This document shows positions 7,731-17,210 of a stretch of 64,000 nt of DNA, piece by piece. Each line of letters begins with the position of its first letter. Positions within the stretch are counted from its first letter, which is position 1. Made by a program: the position numbers and the translations under genes. The stretch is from positions 1 to 64,000 of the forward strand of contig NZ_MRZJ01000001.1 in the NCBI RefSeq assembly GCF_002994445.1, given 5' to 3'. The notes under the pieces are model-generated. The model had not been told where the DNA came from. It ran no database searches and saw only the letters and a list, made by a program, of their open reading frames with translations. Source of the stretch: Staphylococcus simulans (GTDB lineage Bacteria; Bacillota; Bacilli; Staphylococcales; Staphylococcaceae).

Positions 7731-8954
7731 ATGAATACAACACAACACGCATATAAAGTGATTGAAGCTGGTGATGCGGCATCTCCAAAAGGTTTTAGTT
7801 CAGGCGGCGTGCATGCAGGATTAAAAAAGAAGAAACGTGATTTCGGCTGGATTGTCAGCGAGGTGCCTGCCAACGCAGCAGGTGTCTATACAGTCAATCC
7901 ATTTAAAGCAGCACCATTGAAAGTAACAGAACAGACAGTCAAAATACATCAAACATTACGTGCCATTGTAGTAAATTCAGGAGTAGCAAATGCTTGTACA
8001 GGTCCAAAAGGCTATCGTGATGCTTTAGCCATGCGCAGTAAAGCTGCTCAAGAATTAGAAGTACCTGTGAATGAAGTAGCCATTGCATCTACAGGTGTAA
8101 TCGGAACGTTGTTGCCGATGGATGCGATTTATTACGGGTGTTCAAAAATAAAGGAAGCGGCGTACCAAAATAGCCAATATTTTAACGAGGCCATATTAAC
8201 GACAGATACAACTGCAAAACACATAGCGGTTGAAGTAGAAATAGATCATCAAATTGTCACGATTGGCGGTACAGCCAAAGGGTCAGGTATGATTCATCCT
8301 AATATGGCTACTATGTTAGGGTTTATGACTACAGATGCGGTCATTGAAAGCAAGCATTTGCAGGGATTATTGAAGGAAGTTGTGGATGACACATTTAATA
8401 TGATTACCGTGGATGGCGATACGAGTACTAATGATATGGTGCTGGTACTAGCGAACGGGAAAGTATCAACAAATCCCTTAACACCAGAGCATCCAGCTTG
8501 GAATCAATTTAAAGCAGCATTTTTGAAAGTTGCGAAACATTTAGCAATCGCTATCGCGAAAGATGGCGAGGGTGCGACAAAACTCGTTAAAGTAAAAGTA
8601 ACCGGTGCACCGACTAAAACGATTGCAGGTCAAACTGCTAAAGGTATTATCTCGTCAAATCTGGTGAAAACAGCATTATTCGGTGAGGATCCTAATGTTG
8701 GACGCTTATCTTCAGCAATCGGGAATTTCTATCCGAATGTACGTCCTAATGAAGTCAATATTTGGTTATGCGGCACATTAGTCGTTAATAATGGATTGCC
8801 TGCAGACTTTAATGAATCTGACTTAAAAGCGCAAATGGGCAATCATATAATAGATATTACCGCGACTATCGGCAAAGGCAAATATGAACAAGAAGCATTC
8901 GGCTGCGACTTATCCTATGATTATGTACGTATCAATGCATCTTATAGAACGTGA
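7731..8954 (+). CDS. argJ: Arginine biosynthesis bifunctional protein ArgJ
   Basis: ArgJ moves the acetyl group from N-acetylornithine to glutamate and can also acetylate glutamate with acetyl-CoA. The proenzyme cleaves itself before a threonine in the motif GSGMIHPNMATMLGF, seen near residue 190. The C-terminus (INASYRT) is intact and the length (about 407) is normal. ATG 7731 lies 8 bases after AAGAAGG, which is better placed than the upstream GTG 7722. The gene follows the broken argC by 15 bases and precedes argB by 9. Confidence 0.93.
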   Translation: MNTTQHAYKVIEAGDAASPKGFSSGGVHAGLKKKKRDFGWIVSEVPANAAGVYTVNPFKAAPLKVTEQTVKIHQTLRAIVVNSGVANACTGPKGYRDALAMRSKAAQELEVPVNEVAIASTGVIGTLLPMDAIYYGCSKIKEAAYQNSQYFNEAILTTDTTAKHIAVEVEIDHQIVTIGGTAKGSGMIHPNMATMLGFMTTDAVIESKHLQGLLKEVVDDTFNMITVDGDTSTNDMVLVLANGKVSTNPLTPEHPAWNQFKAAFLKVAKHLAIAIAKDGEGATKLVKVKVTGAPTKTIAGQTAKGIISSNLVKTALFGEDPNVGRLSSAIGNFYPNVRPNEVNIWLCGTLVVNNGLPADFNESDLKAQMGNHIIDITATIGKGKYEQEAFGCDLSYDYVRINASYRT

Positions 8955-8963
8955 GGTCATCTT

Positions 8964-9719
8964 ATGAAATACATCGTATTTAAAATCGGCGGCAGTATCA
9001 TCGAGAAAACGTCATTATCCGTTTTCGAAGAAATTGCGGAGAGTAAAAAGAAGGGTTACTTCCCACTTATTATTCACGGCGGCGGCCCGATGATTAACGA
9101 AGCGTTGAAAGAACAAGGCATTCCATCAGAATTTGAAAATGGTATACGCAAAACGGATTTAGCAACACTGAAAATATTAGTGAATACGTTATTGTGCAAA
9201 GTCAATGTGGATTTAGTTGAACAAGCCAATACCTTATCCCAGCAATTTATCGGAATTAACGGTGCTTACTTTCCATTGTTTAAATGCCATCCCTTCAACA
9301 AAGCATTAGGATATGTGGCAGTGCCTGACTCAGTTAATACTGAAGCATTAAAACAGTTATGCAGCGCTTATATACCGATTATGGCATCTGTCGGACGTTA
9401 TCATAATCAATTCTATAATGTAAATGCGGATACACTCGCTTATAAAGTTGCTTCTGCCTTAAATGCGCCTTTAGTCATATTAAGCGACATTCCAGGCGTG
9501 TTGAATAATGGGGAAGTGATACCAACCATTCAACAAAAGAATCTAGATACATTAATTCAGTCTCATATTGTTTATGGCGGTATGATTCCTAAGCTTAAAG
9601 ATGCTTCTGAAGCATTGGATGAAGGGTGCCCAAAAGTCATGATTATACCAGGGTACGAACCGCATATTATCGCAGACTATTTTAACGGAGACTCTATAGG
9701 AACAACCATTCAAAAATAA
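8964..9719 (+). CDS. argB: Acetylglutamate kinase
   Basis: ArgB phosphorylates N-acetylglutamate. This 251-residue protein has the amino-acid kinase signatures: FKIGGSI at the N-terminus, IIHGGGP near residue 36, NVNADTLA for substrate binding and GGMIPKL near residue 210. It is last in the operon and is followed by a terminator. All kinase motifs look intact, unlike argC upstream. argD and the later urea-cycle genes are not in this window. Confidence 0.92.
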   Translation: MKYIVFKIGGSIIEKTSLSVFEEIAESKKKGYFPLIIHGGGPMINEALKEQGIPSEFENGIRKTDLATLKILVNTLLCKVNVDLVEQANTLSQQFIGINGAYFPLFKCHPFNKALGYVAVPDSVNTEALKQLCSAYIPIMASVGRYHNQFYNVNADTLAYKVASALNAPLVILSDIPGVLNNGEVIPTIQQKNLDTLIQSHIVYGGMIPKLKDASEALDEGCPKVMIIPGYEPHIIADYFNGDSIGTTIQK

Positions 9720-9727
9720 ATCTAATC

Positions 9728-9757
9728 ATAAGCTGATGTATCTGCATCGGCTTTTAA
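9728..9757 (+). terminator. Terminator of the arg operon
   Basis: Imperfect inverted repeat AAGCTGATG / CATCGGCTT followed by TTAATTTT. Confidence 0.75.
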
Positions 9758-9831
9758 TTTTGAAGAATTTCTTCAATTTCAATATCCATTTTGTGTTAAA
9801 ATACAGAATGGACCATTAATATGGAGGCATT

Positions 9832-10959
9832 ATGGTGGATAATAAACAATTAAAGAAAGAAATAATAGATTATGCGCATCAAATCGGTATCGACAGTATT
9901 GGTTTTACGACTGCAGACCCCTTTGATGAGCTGAAACAAAAGTTAGTAGACTATCATGCCAAAGGTTATGCATCTGGTTTTGAAGAACCTAATATTGAAT
10001 TAAGAGTCAACCCTAAGTTATCAATGCCGACAGCAAGATCCATTATAGCGATAGCAGTGGGTTATCCGAATAAATTAAAAGGCGCACCGAAAAGTGTACG
10101 CGGCGACCGCAGAGGTATGTTCGCAAGAGCTTCATGGGGCCAAGATTATCATACAATTATGCGTAAACGTTTAGATCAGCTTGGCGCATTCATTAAGGAG
10201 AAAGTACCTGATGTAGAAATGTTATCGATGGTAGATACAGGCGTATTGTCAGATCGTGCAGTCGCAGAACGTGCCGGCCTTGGTTTTACAGGCAGAAACG
10301 GCTTCGTTATCAATCCAGACTTAGGTACATGGACATATTTAGGAGAAATGCTGGTCAGCATTCCGTTTGAACCTGATGACCCGCTGCTGGACAGCTGCGG
10401 TGATTGTACAATATGTGTAGATAGATGTCCTACAGGTGCTTTAGTAGGAGACGGTCAATTAAACAGCCAAAAATGTATTTCATTCTTAACGCAAACTAAA
10501 GGCTATTTGCCAGACGAATACCGTTATAAAATCGGCAACCGTCTTTATGGTTGCGATACATGTCAGCAAGTTTGTCCGAAAAACAGAGGTATTAATACTG
10601 AACACGATGATATTGTATTAGAACCAGAAATACTCAAACCAAGATTGATTCCATTGCTTCAAATGAGTAACAAAGAATTTAAAAATACTTATGGTCATTT
10701 AGCTGGAGCTTGGAGAGGCAAGAAGCCGATTCAACGCAATGCCATTGTCGCACTTGCGCACTTTAATGAAACATCAGCGATTCCAGAACTGAAAGAAGTG
10801 GCACTCAATGACCCGAGACCTATGATCAGAGGAACAGCGTATTGGGCCATCGGTCAAATTGCAGGCGAAGACGAACGCACCTTTATTGAAACTAACTTTG
10901 ATGATGAAGAAAAAGAAGTTCAAGAAGAAATGTTAAAAGGATTAGAAAAGAGGAATTAA
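9832..10959 (+). CDS. queG: Epoxyqueuosine reductase QueG
   Basis: Reduces epoxyqueuosine in tRNA to queuosine, the last step of Q34 synthesis, using cobalamin and two 4Fe-4S clusters. The cluster motifs are clear: CGDCTICVDRCPTGAL, a further cysteine in KCISFL, and CDTCQQVCPKN. The catalytic aspartate lies in MVDTGVLSDRAVAERAG. The last 100 residues form HEAT-like repeats (RNAIVALAHF, PRPMIRGTAYWAIGQIAG), as in Bacillus QueG. The gene runs 6 bases ahead of trmL, another tRNA position-34 modification enzyme, so the two form a wobble-modification pair. Confidence 0.93.
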   Translation: MVDNKQLKKEIIDYAHQIGIDSIGFTTADPFDELKQKLVDYHAKGYASGFEEPNIELRVNPKLSMPTARSIIAIAVGYPNKLKGAPKSVRGDRRGMFARASWGQDYHTIMRKRLDQLGAFIKEKVPDVEMLSMVDTGVLSDRAVAERAGLGFTGRNGFVINPDLGTWTYLGEMLVSIPFEPDDPLLDSCGDCTICVDRCPTGALVGDGQLNSQKCISFLTQTKGYLPDEYRYKIGNRLYGCDTCQQVCPKNRGINTEHDDIVLEPEILKPRLIPLLQMSNKEFKNTYGHLAGAWRGKKPIQRNAIVALAHFNETSAIPELKEVALNDPRPMIRGTAYWAIGQIAGEDERTFIETNFDDEEKEVQEEMLKGLEKRN

Positions 10960-10965
10960 CTTATC

Positions 10966-11436
10966 ATGACGAACCATGTCGTTTTATACCAACCCCAAAT
11001 ACCAGCCAATACCGGCAATATTGCGAGAACATGTGCAGGAACAGATACCCATTTGCATCTGATTAAGCCTTTAGGTTTCAGCACAGATGATAAAATGCTG
11101 AAGCGGGCAGGATTAGATTACTGGGTACATGTCAATATTACGTATTATGACAGTATCGAAGCATTTTTCGAACAAACAAAGGGACACTACTACTTAATTA
11201 CTAAGTTCGGTCAAACAACCTTTACAGACTTTGACTATTCAGATTCAGATGAAGATCATTACTTTGTATTTGGGAGAGAAACGACTGGATTGCCGGATTG
11301 GGTGAAAGAAAAATATGCGGACACAGCATTAAGAATACCGATGAACGACCATATCCGTTCTTTAAACCTATCCAATACGGCTGCAATTTTAGTTTATGAA
11401 GCGCTAAGACAGCAAAACTATCCGAATTTGCATTAG
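10966..11436 (+). CDS. trmL: tRNA (cytidine/uridine-34 2'-O)-methyltransferase TrmL
   Basis: A SPOUT methyltransferase of 156 residues. Family motifs are NTGNIARTCAGT near the start, FGRETTGLP near residue 105, and the knotted C-terminal SAM site IPMNDHIRSLNLSNTAAI. It methylates the wobble base of leucine tRNAs. It is co-transcribed with queG. Confidence 0.93.
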   Translation: MTNHVVLYQPQIPANTGNIARTCAGTDTHLHLIKPLGFSTDDKMLKRAGLDYWVHVNITYYDSIEAFFEQTKGHYYLITKFGQTTFTDFDYSDSDEDHYFVFGRETTGLPDWVKEKYADTALRIPMNDHIRSLNLSNTAAILVYEALRQQNYPNLH

Positions 11437-11590
11437 TAAATTTTTAGATTGAGTGGAAAATCGATACACAAAAGGTATAATAGAGTTGAATTCACTGTAT
11501 ACAAATGCGTTTATTGCTATGATAGAGAGGGTAAATAATGTAGCAAATAACGCTATATACGAACTGAGAATAATTAGAGGAGTGTACATT

Positions 11591-12190
11591 ATGGCAATGA
11601 ACTTTAAGGTTTTTCCAACTGCAGATAAAGCAGCACGTTATTCTGCGGATATTATCAGAAAGACATTTAATAATAATCCAACAACAATCATGGGTGTGCA
11701 TCTAGCAGATGACAATGCACCTGTTTTAGAAGACTTAAAACAAAATGTGTTGAGAAATCCAGTAGATTTCAGTCAAATCAACATTTTAGATTATGATGAA
11801 AACAAATCATACTACGAAACATTAGGTGTGCCTAGCACACAAGTTTACAACTTATCTTACAATGATGGTGTTGTAGACTTTATCGAAGAAAATATCAAAT
11901 CAAAAGAAAATAAAGCAAAATTCACATTGCAAGTTTTAACAATCAACGATAAAGGCAGCTTAGATATTGCAGTGAAATCCGGAGTAATGCCTGCACGTGA
12001 AGTGATTTTAGTCGTGACTGGACCGGAAAAAGCAGAATTAGTGAAAAAATTATACGAAGAAAATGGTAACTCAAGCTACGTGCCATCTGACTTAAAAGCA
12101 CACCGTATGGTCAATGTAATTCTAGATGAAGCAGCAGCTGAAGGCTTGCCAGAAGATGTACGTCATTATTTCACTGAGCGTTTTGCTTAA
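11591..12190 (+). CDS. NagB/6-phosphogluconolactonase-like protein
   Basis: A 199-residue protein of the glucosamine-6-phosphate isomerase/6-phosphogluconolactonase fold. ILDYDENKSYYE near residue 60 resembles the NagB active-site strand, but the protein is shorter than NagB (about 250) and the catalytic loop is not obvious, so activity is uncertain. ATG 11591 lies 8 bases after AGAGGAG; an open frame extends upstream from 11453 without a better ribosome site. A TATAAT at 11476 suggests a promoter with a leader of roughly 105 bases. Confidence 0.75.
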   Translation: MAMNFKVFPTADKAARYSADIIRKTFNNNPTTIMGVHLADDNAPVLEDLKQNVLRNPVDFSQINILDYDENKSYYETLGVPSTQVYNLSYNDGVVDFIEENIKSKENKAKFTLQVLTINDKGSLDIAVKSGVMPAREVILVVTGPEKAELVKKLYEENGNSSYVPSDLKAHRMVNVILDEAAAEGLPEDVRHYFTERFA

Positions 12191-12212
12191 GGAAATCAAA
12201 TAGAGCAGAAGT

Positions 12213-12256
12213 ATCCGAGTTATGTTGAAGGATTTCGATATAACTCGGATTTTTGT
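12213..12256 (+). terminator. Terminator after NagB-like gene
   Basis: Perfect 11-base arms ATCCGAGTTAT / ATAACTCGGAT followed by TTTTTG. Confidence 0.9.
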
Positions 12257-12321
12257 TTGTATTCTTAAATCAATTCATTTATTATTTTTATGAGCGAGTA
12301 ATATCAGAAAGGAACATTACC

Positions 12322-12729
12322 ATGCAAAACTTACATAAACATTGGAAATTATTAATGATCATTACGTTCATTGTCAGTTTGCTGTCTATTAAAGGATTTC
12401 CAATTGCACTAGGCGCATTATATCTGCCAGTACTTTTCAGAGTTGTTAAACTGCAAATGAATCTTTCAGAAGGGTTAGTCAGCCAACGAGATCCGCAGTT
12501 ATTTATTAAAAGCAATCAAAAGGGTGTGATTATCAGTGTCATCTGCTGTATTGCGGTAACCTTTATTTTGTTTAAACCGCTAGGTGAGTTCTATGCGAGT
12601 TTAACGGGCTTTTTAGGCACTTTAATCACACTGAGCCCAATTCTATTAGTTATCAGTATTATCCTTTATATCCTTACAGCTGTTGCAGTGATACAAGCAG
12701 TTAAACACTACTTTGCGGCAAAACAATAA
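12322..12729 (+). CDS. Small integral membrane protein, function unknown
   Basis: A protein of 135 residues with about four hydrophobic segments: near 10-40, 66-85, and two in the last 50 residues. Charged loops (RDPQLFIKSNQK) separate them. No family was recognised. ATG 12322 follows AAAGGA by 8 bases; the longer open frame from 12253 lies mostly in the preceding terminator region. It stands alone between two terminators. Confidence 0.7.
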   Translation: MQNLHKHWKLLMIITFIVSLLSIKGFPIALGALYLPVLFRVVKLQMNLSEGLVSQRDPQLFIKSNQKGVIISVICCIAVTFILFKPLGEFYASLTGFLGTLITLSPILLVISIILYILTAVAVIQAVKHYFAAKQ

Positions 12730-12751
12730 ATTTCAATACTCAAATTCAATC

Positions 12752-12779
12752 GAGCTTAGTTTTGACTAGGCTCTTTTTT
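12752..12779 (+). terminator. Terminator after membrane protein gene
   Basis: Inverted repeat GAGCTTAG / CTAGGCTC followed by six T. Confidence 0.85.
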
Positions 12780-12817
12780 GTTACATAATACATTATCAGA
12801 GAAGTTGGAAACATTAA

Positions 12818-12831
12818 TGAAAGCGTTAACT
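12818..12831 (+). promoter_or_regulatory. Candidate cre site upstream of fumC
   Basis: TGAAAGCGTTAACT matches TGWAANCGNTNWCA at 13 of 14 positions, just upstream of the -35 hexamer. CcpA control of a TCA-cycle gene is expected. Confidence 0.6.
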
Positions 12832-12840
12832 ATATAGCGA

Positions 12841-12869
12841 TTTAATTTAAAAAGGTTTAATGCTATACT
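12841..12869 (+). promoter_or_regulatory. fumC promoter
   Basis: TTTAAT, 17-base spacer, TATACT with an extended TGC element. Confidence 0.65.
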
Positions 12870-12906
12870 TGTGATAAATACCATTCAAAAAGGGGAGACA
12901 AGTCAA

Positions 12907-14295
12907 ATGTCAGTAAGAATTGAGCATGATACTTTTGGAGAAATCGAAGTACCTGGAGATAAGTTCTGGGGTGCACAAACTGAAAGAAGTAAACGTAATT
13001 TCCCAGTCGGTAAAGAACGTATGCCGATTGAAGTTGTGTATGGCTTTGCACAATTAAAACGTGCAGCAGCATTAGCAAACTTTGAACTAGGCAAGTTAAG
13101 CGAAGATAAAAAAGATGCGATTGTCTTTGCATGCGATCGTGTGATTAAAGGGGAATTGGATGAACATTTCCCATTAGTTGTATGGCAAACAGGAAGCGGT
13201 ACACAAAGCAACATGAACGTCAACGAAGTTGTCAGCTATGTGGCGAATGATTACTTAAAAAAACACGGCAGTGAAGATACAGTACATCCAAATGACGATG
13301 TCAACAAATCACAAAGTTCAAACGATACATTCCCAACAGCAATGCATGTTGCTTTATACCACGAAATCGAATCAAACTTGGAACCTGCGTTGAAACAATT
13401 ACGCGATACGTTTGAAAAGAAAGAAAAAGACTTCCATGACATTATTAAAATCGGCCGTACACACTTGCAAGATGCTACACCGATTCGTTTAGGACAAGAA
13501 ATCAGCGGTTGGCGCTATATGCTTGATAAATGTGAACAAATATTAGGGGAATCAAAAGCGCATTTATTAAGCTTGGCAATCGGCGGTACTGCAGTTGGTA
13601 CAGGTATCAACGCGCATCCTAAATTCGGCGATATGGTAGCAGCAAACATTAAAGAAAATACAGGCTATCCATTCGTATCATCAGAAAATAAATTCCATGC
13701 ATTGACAGCACATGATGAAGTGGTTCAATTGCACGGTTCATTAAAAGCTTTAGCAGCTGACTTGATGAAGATTGCGAATGATATCCGTTGGTTAGCTTCA
13801 GGTCCGCGTGCAGGTTTAGCTGAAATCAGCATTCCTGAAAACGAACCAGGTTCTTCAATCATGCCAGGTAAAGTGAACCCGACACAATGTGAAATGTTGA
13901 CGATGGTGTCAGTTCAAGTTATGGGTAACGATACAGTTGTAGGTATTGCGGCATCACAAGGTAACTTTGAATTAAATGTATTCAAACCAGTGATTATGGA
14001 CAATACATTACAATCTATTTACTTATTAGCAGACGGTATGAGAACATTTGATGAAAACTGTGCACAAGGCATTGAACCGATTGAAGAAAACATCGATCAA
14101 TATTTAAATCGTTCATTGATGCTTGTTACTGCATTGAACCCGCATATCGGTTACGAAAAAGCAGCTTCAATTGCAAAAAATGCACATAAACAAGGCATTA
14201 CATTAAAACAATCAGCAATTGATTCAGGTTATCTGACTGAAGAGCAATTTGATGAATGGATTAAACCTGAAAACATGGTAGAACCTAAAGAATAA
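12907..14295 (+). CDS. fumC: Fumarate hydratase class II
   Basis: Converts fumarate to malate in the TCA cycle; cytosolic homotetramer. The signature [15 protein letters not shown] is present near residue 318, together with the conserved [13 protein letters not shown] and [10 protein letters not shown] segments. Length (462) is normal. ATG 12907 is chosen because AGGGGAGA lies 8 bases upstream; the frame is open back to 12871 without another ribosome site. Monocistronic, with its own promoter, a cre-like box and a bidirectional terminator. Confidence 0.97.
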   Translation: MSVRIEHDTFGEIEVPGDKFWGAQTERSKRNFPVGKERMPIEVVYGFAQLKRAAALANFELGKLSEDKKDAIVFACDRVIKGELDEHFPLVVWQTGSGTQSNMNVNEVVSYVANDYLKKHGSEDTVHPNDDVNKSQSSNDTFPTAMHVALYHEIESNLEPALKQLRDTFEKKEKDFHDIIKIGRTHLQDATPIRLGQEISGWRYMLDKCEQILGESKAHLLSLAIGGTAVGTGINAHPKFGDMVAANIKENTGYPFVSSENKFHALTAHDEVVQLHGSLKALAADLMKIANDIRWLASGPRAGLAEISIPENEPGSSIMPGKVNPTQCEMLTMVSVQVMGNDTVVGIAASQGNFELNVFKPVIMDNTLQSIYLLADGMRTFDENCAQGIEPIEENIDQYLNRSLMLVTALNPHIGYEKAASIAKNAHKQGITLKQSAIDSGYLTEEQFDEWIKPENMVEPKE

Positions 14296-14314
14296 AATAG
14301 ATAATCAAGCAGTA

Positions 14315-14345
14315 AAAAGGAGAGGGCGCAATGCCTTCTCCTTTT
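14315..14345. terminator. Bidirectional terminator between fumC and rluD-like gene
   Basis: AAAAGGAGAGGGC / GCCTTCTCCTTTT; each arm ends in a T run on its own strand, serving both convergent genes. Confidence 0.85.
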
Positions 14346-14346
14346 A

Positions 14347-15171
14347 TTATTTGTCATCCAATGAAACAGAAATCAATTGTTTTGTCAGCGGATGTGTAAA
14401 TTCAATTTTATGACTGTGCAAGCGCAACTTTCTCAGTTTAGAATCACCATATAAAGGATCTCCAAGAACTGGATGGCCGATTGCGGCTAAATGTACACGG
14501 ATTTGATGTGTACGTCCTGTATCCAGCTTAATATCTAGTTCGCATTCGTTTTCTTTGAGCATACGTGCATCTAAAATGTGCGTAACAGCGTGTTGTCCTG
14601 TTGGCGAGACTCTTCTGCGGTTCGGATGAAACTTGTCTTTACCGATAGGCTTATCGATCGTTTGCGGTTTTAACGGCAGTTGGCTTTTAACCACTGCTTT
14701 ATAAATACGCGCAATTTGATTGTCTTCCAACATACGGTCAAGCAGCTTTTTCATCAATGGGTTTTTTGCCACAATCAACAAGCCGACAGTTTCTTGATCC
14801 AGACGATGAATCGGTTCGACATAATCACTGTCAATCGTGTAAATAACATGGTTCATCAGTGTGTTGCTTTCTTTTAAATCATTCGGATGTGTTTTTACGC
14901 CTTTGGGTTTCTTGATAATCGCAATATCATCATCTTCATAATAAACATCCGCATAGCGGTAACTCGGCAAATAGTTGCTGACTTCGTCAGGCGTCGGCAC
15001 AAATACTTGATCGCCTTGTGCAGCTTTATCTGATAATTTAGCTTCCATGCCATTAATCGTAATGGCTTTTGACATATTTAATTGATGCAGTTCTTTTTTA
15101 GGTAATTTCACATCTTGAAAAATTTCACGCAATGTATAGCCATTGTATTGTTCAGGTACTTTAAATTCCAT
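14347..15171 (-). CDS. RluA/RluD-family pseudouridine synthase
   Basis: Isomerises uridine to pseudouridine in RNA, probably rRNA. The catalytic motif HRLDQETVGLLIVAK lies near residue 123, with the aspartate nucleophile and the family's usual serine replaced by valine after threonine. DTGRTHQIRVHLAAIGHPVLGDPLYG closes the fold (near residues 216-242). The N-terminal 75 residues have a degenerate S4-like part. Length 274 suits the RluD-like group. It converges on fumC. Confidence 0.88.
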   Translation of the reverse strand: MEFKVPEQYNGYTLREIFQDVKLPKKELHQLNMSKAITINGMEAKLSDKAAQGDQVFVPTPDEVSNYLPSYRYADVYYEDDDIAIIKKPKGVKTHPNDLKESNTLMNHVIYTIDSDYVEPIHRLDQETVGLLIVAKNPLMKKLLDRMLEDNQIARIYKAVVKSQLPLKPQTIDKPIGKDKFHPNRRRVSPTGQHAVTHILDARMLKENECELDIKLDTGRTHQIRVHLAAIGHPVLGDPLYGDSKLRKLRLHSHKIEFTHPLTKQLISVSLDDK

Positions 15172-15243
15172 AATGTCCTCCTCGATTATTACTTAATATC
15201 ATAACATATTCTGTTAGTAATGCGTCGAGACTTGAAGTAGAAT

Positions 15244-15274
15244 GCTATCGTTAAGATAGCTGAATCGGTATAAT
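15244..15274 (+). promoter_or_regulatory. airSR promoter with inverted repeat
   Basis: TATAAT at 15269-15274 is preceded by a perfect inverted repeat GCTATC-GTTAA-GATAGC (15244-15260), which covers the place of the -35 element. A candidate operator, possibly for the response regulator itself. Confidence 0.45.
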
Positions 15275-15306
15275 ATAGATAAATTGACATTGAGAGGTGA
15301 CGCTTT

Positions 15307-16461
15307 TTGGTTAAACCGACACGCCTTGCATTACTAAAAGAAATTGCTGAATATCTGAATGAAGAAACAGAAATCTATACGATGATGCGTGGTGCTTTGC
15401 GGCTTTTAGTGGAAGGCAGTGCTTTTACTACCGGTTGGATTTTCTTTATCAATGAGGACGGGCAGCAAGAAATGGCAGCGGACTATCATTTGCCGCCTTC
15501 TCTGATGAAAAATGAATGCCAAGGTATGAATGAAGGCACTTGCTGGTGCGTACAAGCTTACCATAGCGAAAAACTGATGAAGGCTTCAAATATTATCCAT
15601 TGTTCAAGAATCAGTGCAGCCAATCAAGCGTATCTTGACGAATCAGAAGGGATTACACATCATGCGACAGTCCCGCTGCGGTCAGGCAGCGAACGTTTCG
15701 GGTTATTGAATGTAGCTTCGCCTTATACTGAGAAATACTCAGAAGAAGATTTGGAGTTGCTCGAATCAGTAGCATTTCAAATCGGTTCGACCATCAAGAG
15801 AATCGAGCTGACGAATAAAGAGAAAGAAGCGGCACGATTAAATGAACGCAACCGTTTGGCACGTGATTTGCATGATTCAGTCAATCAAATGCTGTTCTCT
15901 TTGAAATTAACAGCACATGCGGCTTATGGTATGACTAAAGAACCTGTAGCAAAGAAAGCCTTTGAAACGATTGAAACAACCAGCCAGCAAGCAGTCAATG
16001 AAATGCGTGCATTGATATGGCAATTAAAACCGATTGGCTTAGAACACGGTTTAGTCAGTGCATTAAAACAATATTGCAAACTGATTGGTATACAACCGGA
16101 TATTGAAGTAGAAGGTTTGATTGATTTATCTAGCACAGTGGAAGAACATATCTACCGTATCTTGCAAGAAACTATGAATAATGTTAAAAAACATGCACAA
16201 ACCAATAATGCTTATATCTTGCTGCACCAAAAAGATAATCAATTTGAAGTTGTTATTTCAGATTATGGTGTGGGTTTCAATCCAGAATGGGTCAACCAGA
16301 CTTCTCATGGTATTCACAATATGCGTCAGCGTATCAAACAAATACAGGGAAGTATTGAAATCAACTCGAAGATAAACCAAGGAACGACAATCCGTTTAAA
16401 TGTTCCTTTAACGTCGGCAAAGAAGGAGATAAATCATGAACCAAGTAGTTTTGATAGATGA
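15307..16461 (+). CDS. airS: Oxygen/redox-sensing histidine kinase AirS
   Basis: A 384-residue cytosolic kinase without membrane segments. Residues about 20-165 are a GAF domain holding four cysteines at 71, 79, 81 and 99; in the staphylococcal AirS (YhcS) family such cysteines bind a redox-sensitive Fe-S cluster. Residues from about 175 are a HisKA_3 domain with the phospho-accepting histidine in ARDLHDSVNQ (H189). An HATPase domain follows (ETMNNVKKHA; GVGFNPEWV). The start is TTG 15307, with GAGAGGTGA about 7 bases upstream. It overlaps airR by 26 bases. Confidence 0.85.
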   Translation: MVKPTRLALLKEIAEYLNEETEIYTMMRGALRLLVEGSAFTTGWIFFINEDGQQEMAADYHLPPSLMKNECQGMNEGTCWCVQAYHSEKLMKASNIIHCSRISAANQAYLDESEGITHHATVPLRSGSERFGLLNVASPYTEKYSEEDLELLESVAFQIGSTIKRIELTNKEKEAARLNERNRLARDLHDSVNQMLFSLKLTAHAAYGMTKEPVAKKAFETIETTSQQAVNEMRALIWQLKPIGLEHGLVSALKQYCKLIGIQPDIEVEGLIDLSSTVEEHIYRILQETMNNVKKHAQTNNAYILLHQKDNQFEVVISDYGVGFNPEWVNQTSHGIHNMRQRIKQIQGSIEINSKINQGTTIRLNVPLTSAKKEINHEPSSFDR

Positions 16462-17062
16462 TCATTACATTGTTCGGCAAGGCCTTGAATTTTTAATTTC
16501 AACGATAGATGATTTAACAGTTCAAGGGTCTTTTGCGAACGGAAAAGAATTTATCGACAGCTTGCAAAATACTGATACCTATCCAGATATTGTCCTGTTA
16601 GATTTGGTTATGCCGGAAATGAACGGCATTGAAGTAACCGAAATGTTGAAAGCACATTATCCGGATATCAAGATTCTAGTACTGACAAGCTATGCGGATG
16701 ACGAACATGTCATTTCAGCGCTCAATAAAGGTGCTGATGGTTATGAGATGAAAGATGTAGAACCAGAGGTCTTGATTGATTCCATACATAAGGTACTGCA
16801 AGGGGAAAAAATCATTCACCCAGAGGTTCAAAAAGTAATGGATGATGTAGCTAGAAAACCTCACCATATAAACAAGCTGTCGAACAGAGAAAAAGACGTA
16901 TTAAAAGAAATGGCAAAAGGAAAGACTAACCGAGAAATAGCAGAAGCTTTATTTGTGTCAGAGAAAACGATCAAAACACATGTGAGCCATATTTTTTCTA
17001 AATTACAAGTCACAGATAGAACCCAAGCAGCAATTTATGCGATGGAAAACAAATTAATTTAA
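16436..17062 (+). CDS. airR: Response regulator AirR (NarL/FixJ class)
   Basis: Receiver domain (residues 1-120) with the acidic pocket DD near the start and phospho-acceptor D56 in IVLLDLVMPEMNG. The C-terminal LuxR-type helix-turn-helix reads LSNREKDVLKEMAKGKTNREIAEAL. In S. aureus AirSR controls genes for anaerobic respiration and cell-wall metabolism under low oxygen. The start lies inside the kinase gene, so the two are translationally coupled. A strong terminator follows. Confidence 0.87.
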   Translation: MNQVVLIDDHYIVRQGLEFLISTIDDLTVQGSFANGKEFIDSLQNTDTYPDIVLLDLVMPEMNGIEVTEMLKAHYPDIKILVLTSYADDEHVISALNKGADGYEMKDVEPEVLIDSIHKVLQGEKIIHPEVQKVMDDVARKPHHINKLSNREKDVLKEMAKGKTNREIAEALFVSEKTIKTHVSHIFSKLQVTDRTQAAIYAMENKLI

Positions 17063-17069
17063 TTTATTA

Positions 17070-17118
17070 AAAACGTGCAGAAAAGGCGAAATCAAAACCT
17101 TTTTCTGCACGTTTTCTT
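17070..17118 (+). terminator. Terminator of airSR
   Basis: Long arms AAAACGTGCAGAAAAGG / CCTTTTTCTGCACGTTTT with an 11-base loop. Confidence 0.9.
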
Positions 17119-17148
17119 TGTCATGTAAAAATATAAGTAAGATATATA

Positions 17149-17178
17149 TTTACTATTTCTGAAAAATCTGACTATAAT
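17149..17178 (+). promoter_or_regulatory. Promoter of the dicarboxylate symporter gene
   Basis: TTTACT, 18-base spacer, TATAAT. The spacer region holds CTATTTCTGAAAAAT (17153-17167), an 11 of 15 match to the CodY box, too weak to call. Confidence 0.6.
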
Positions 17179-17210
17179 ATATATAACTAAATAAAAGGGG
17201 GATGGAGCCA

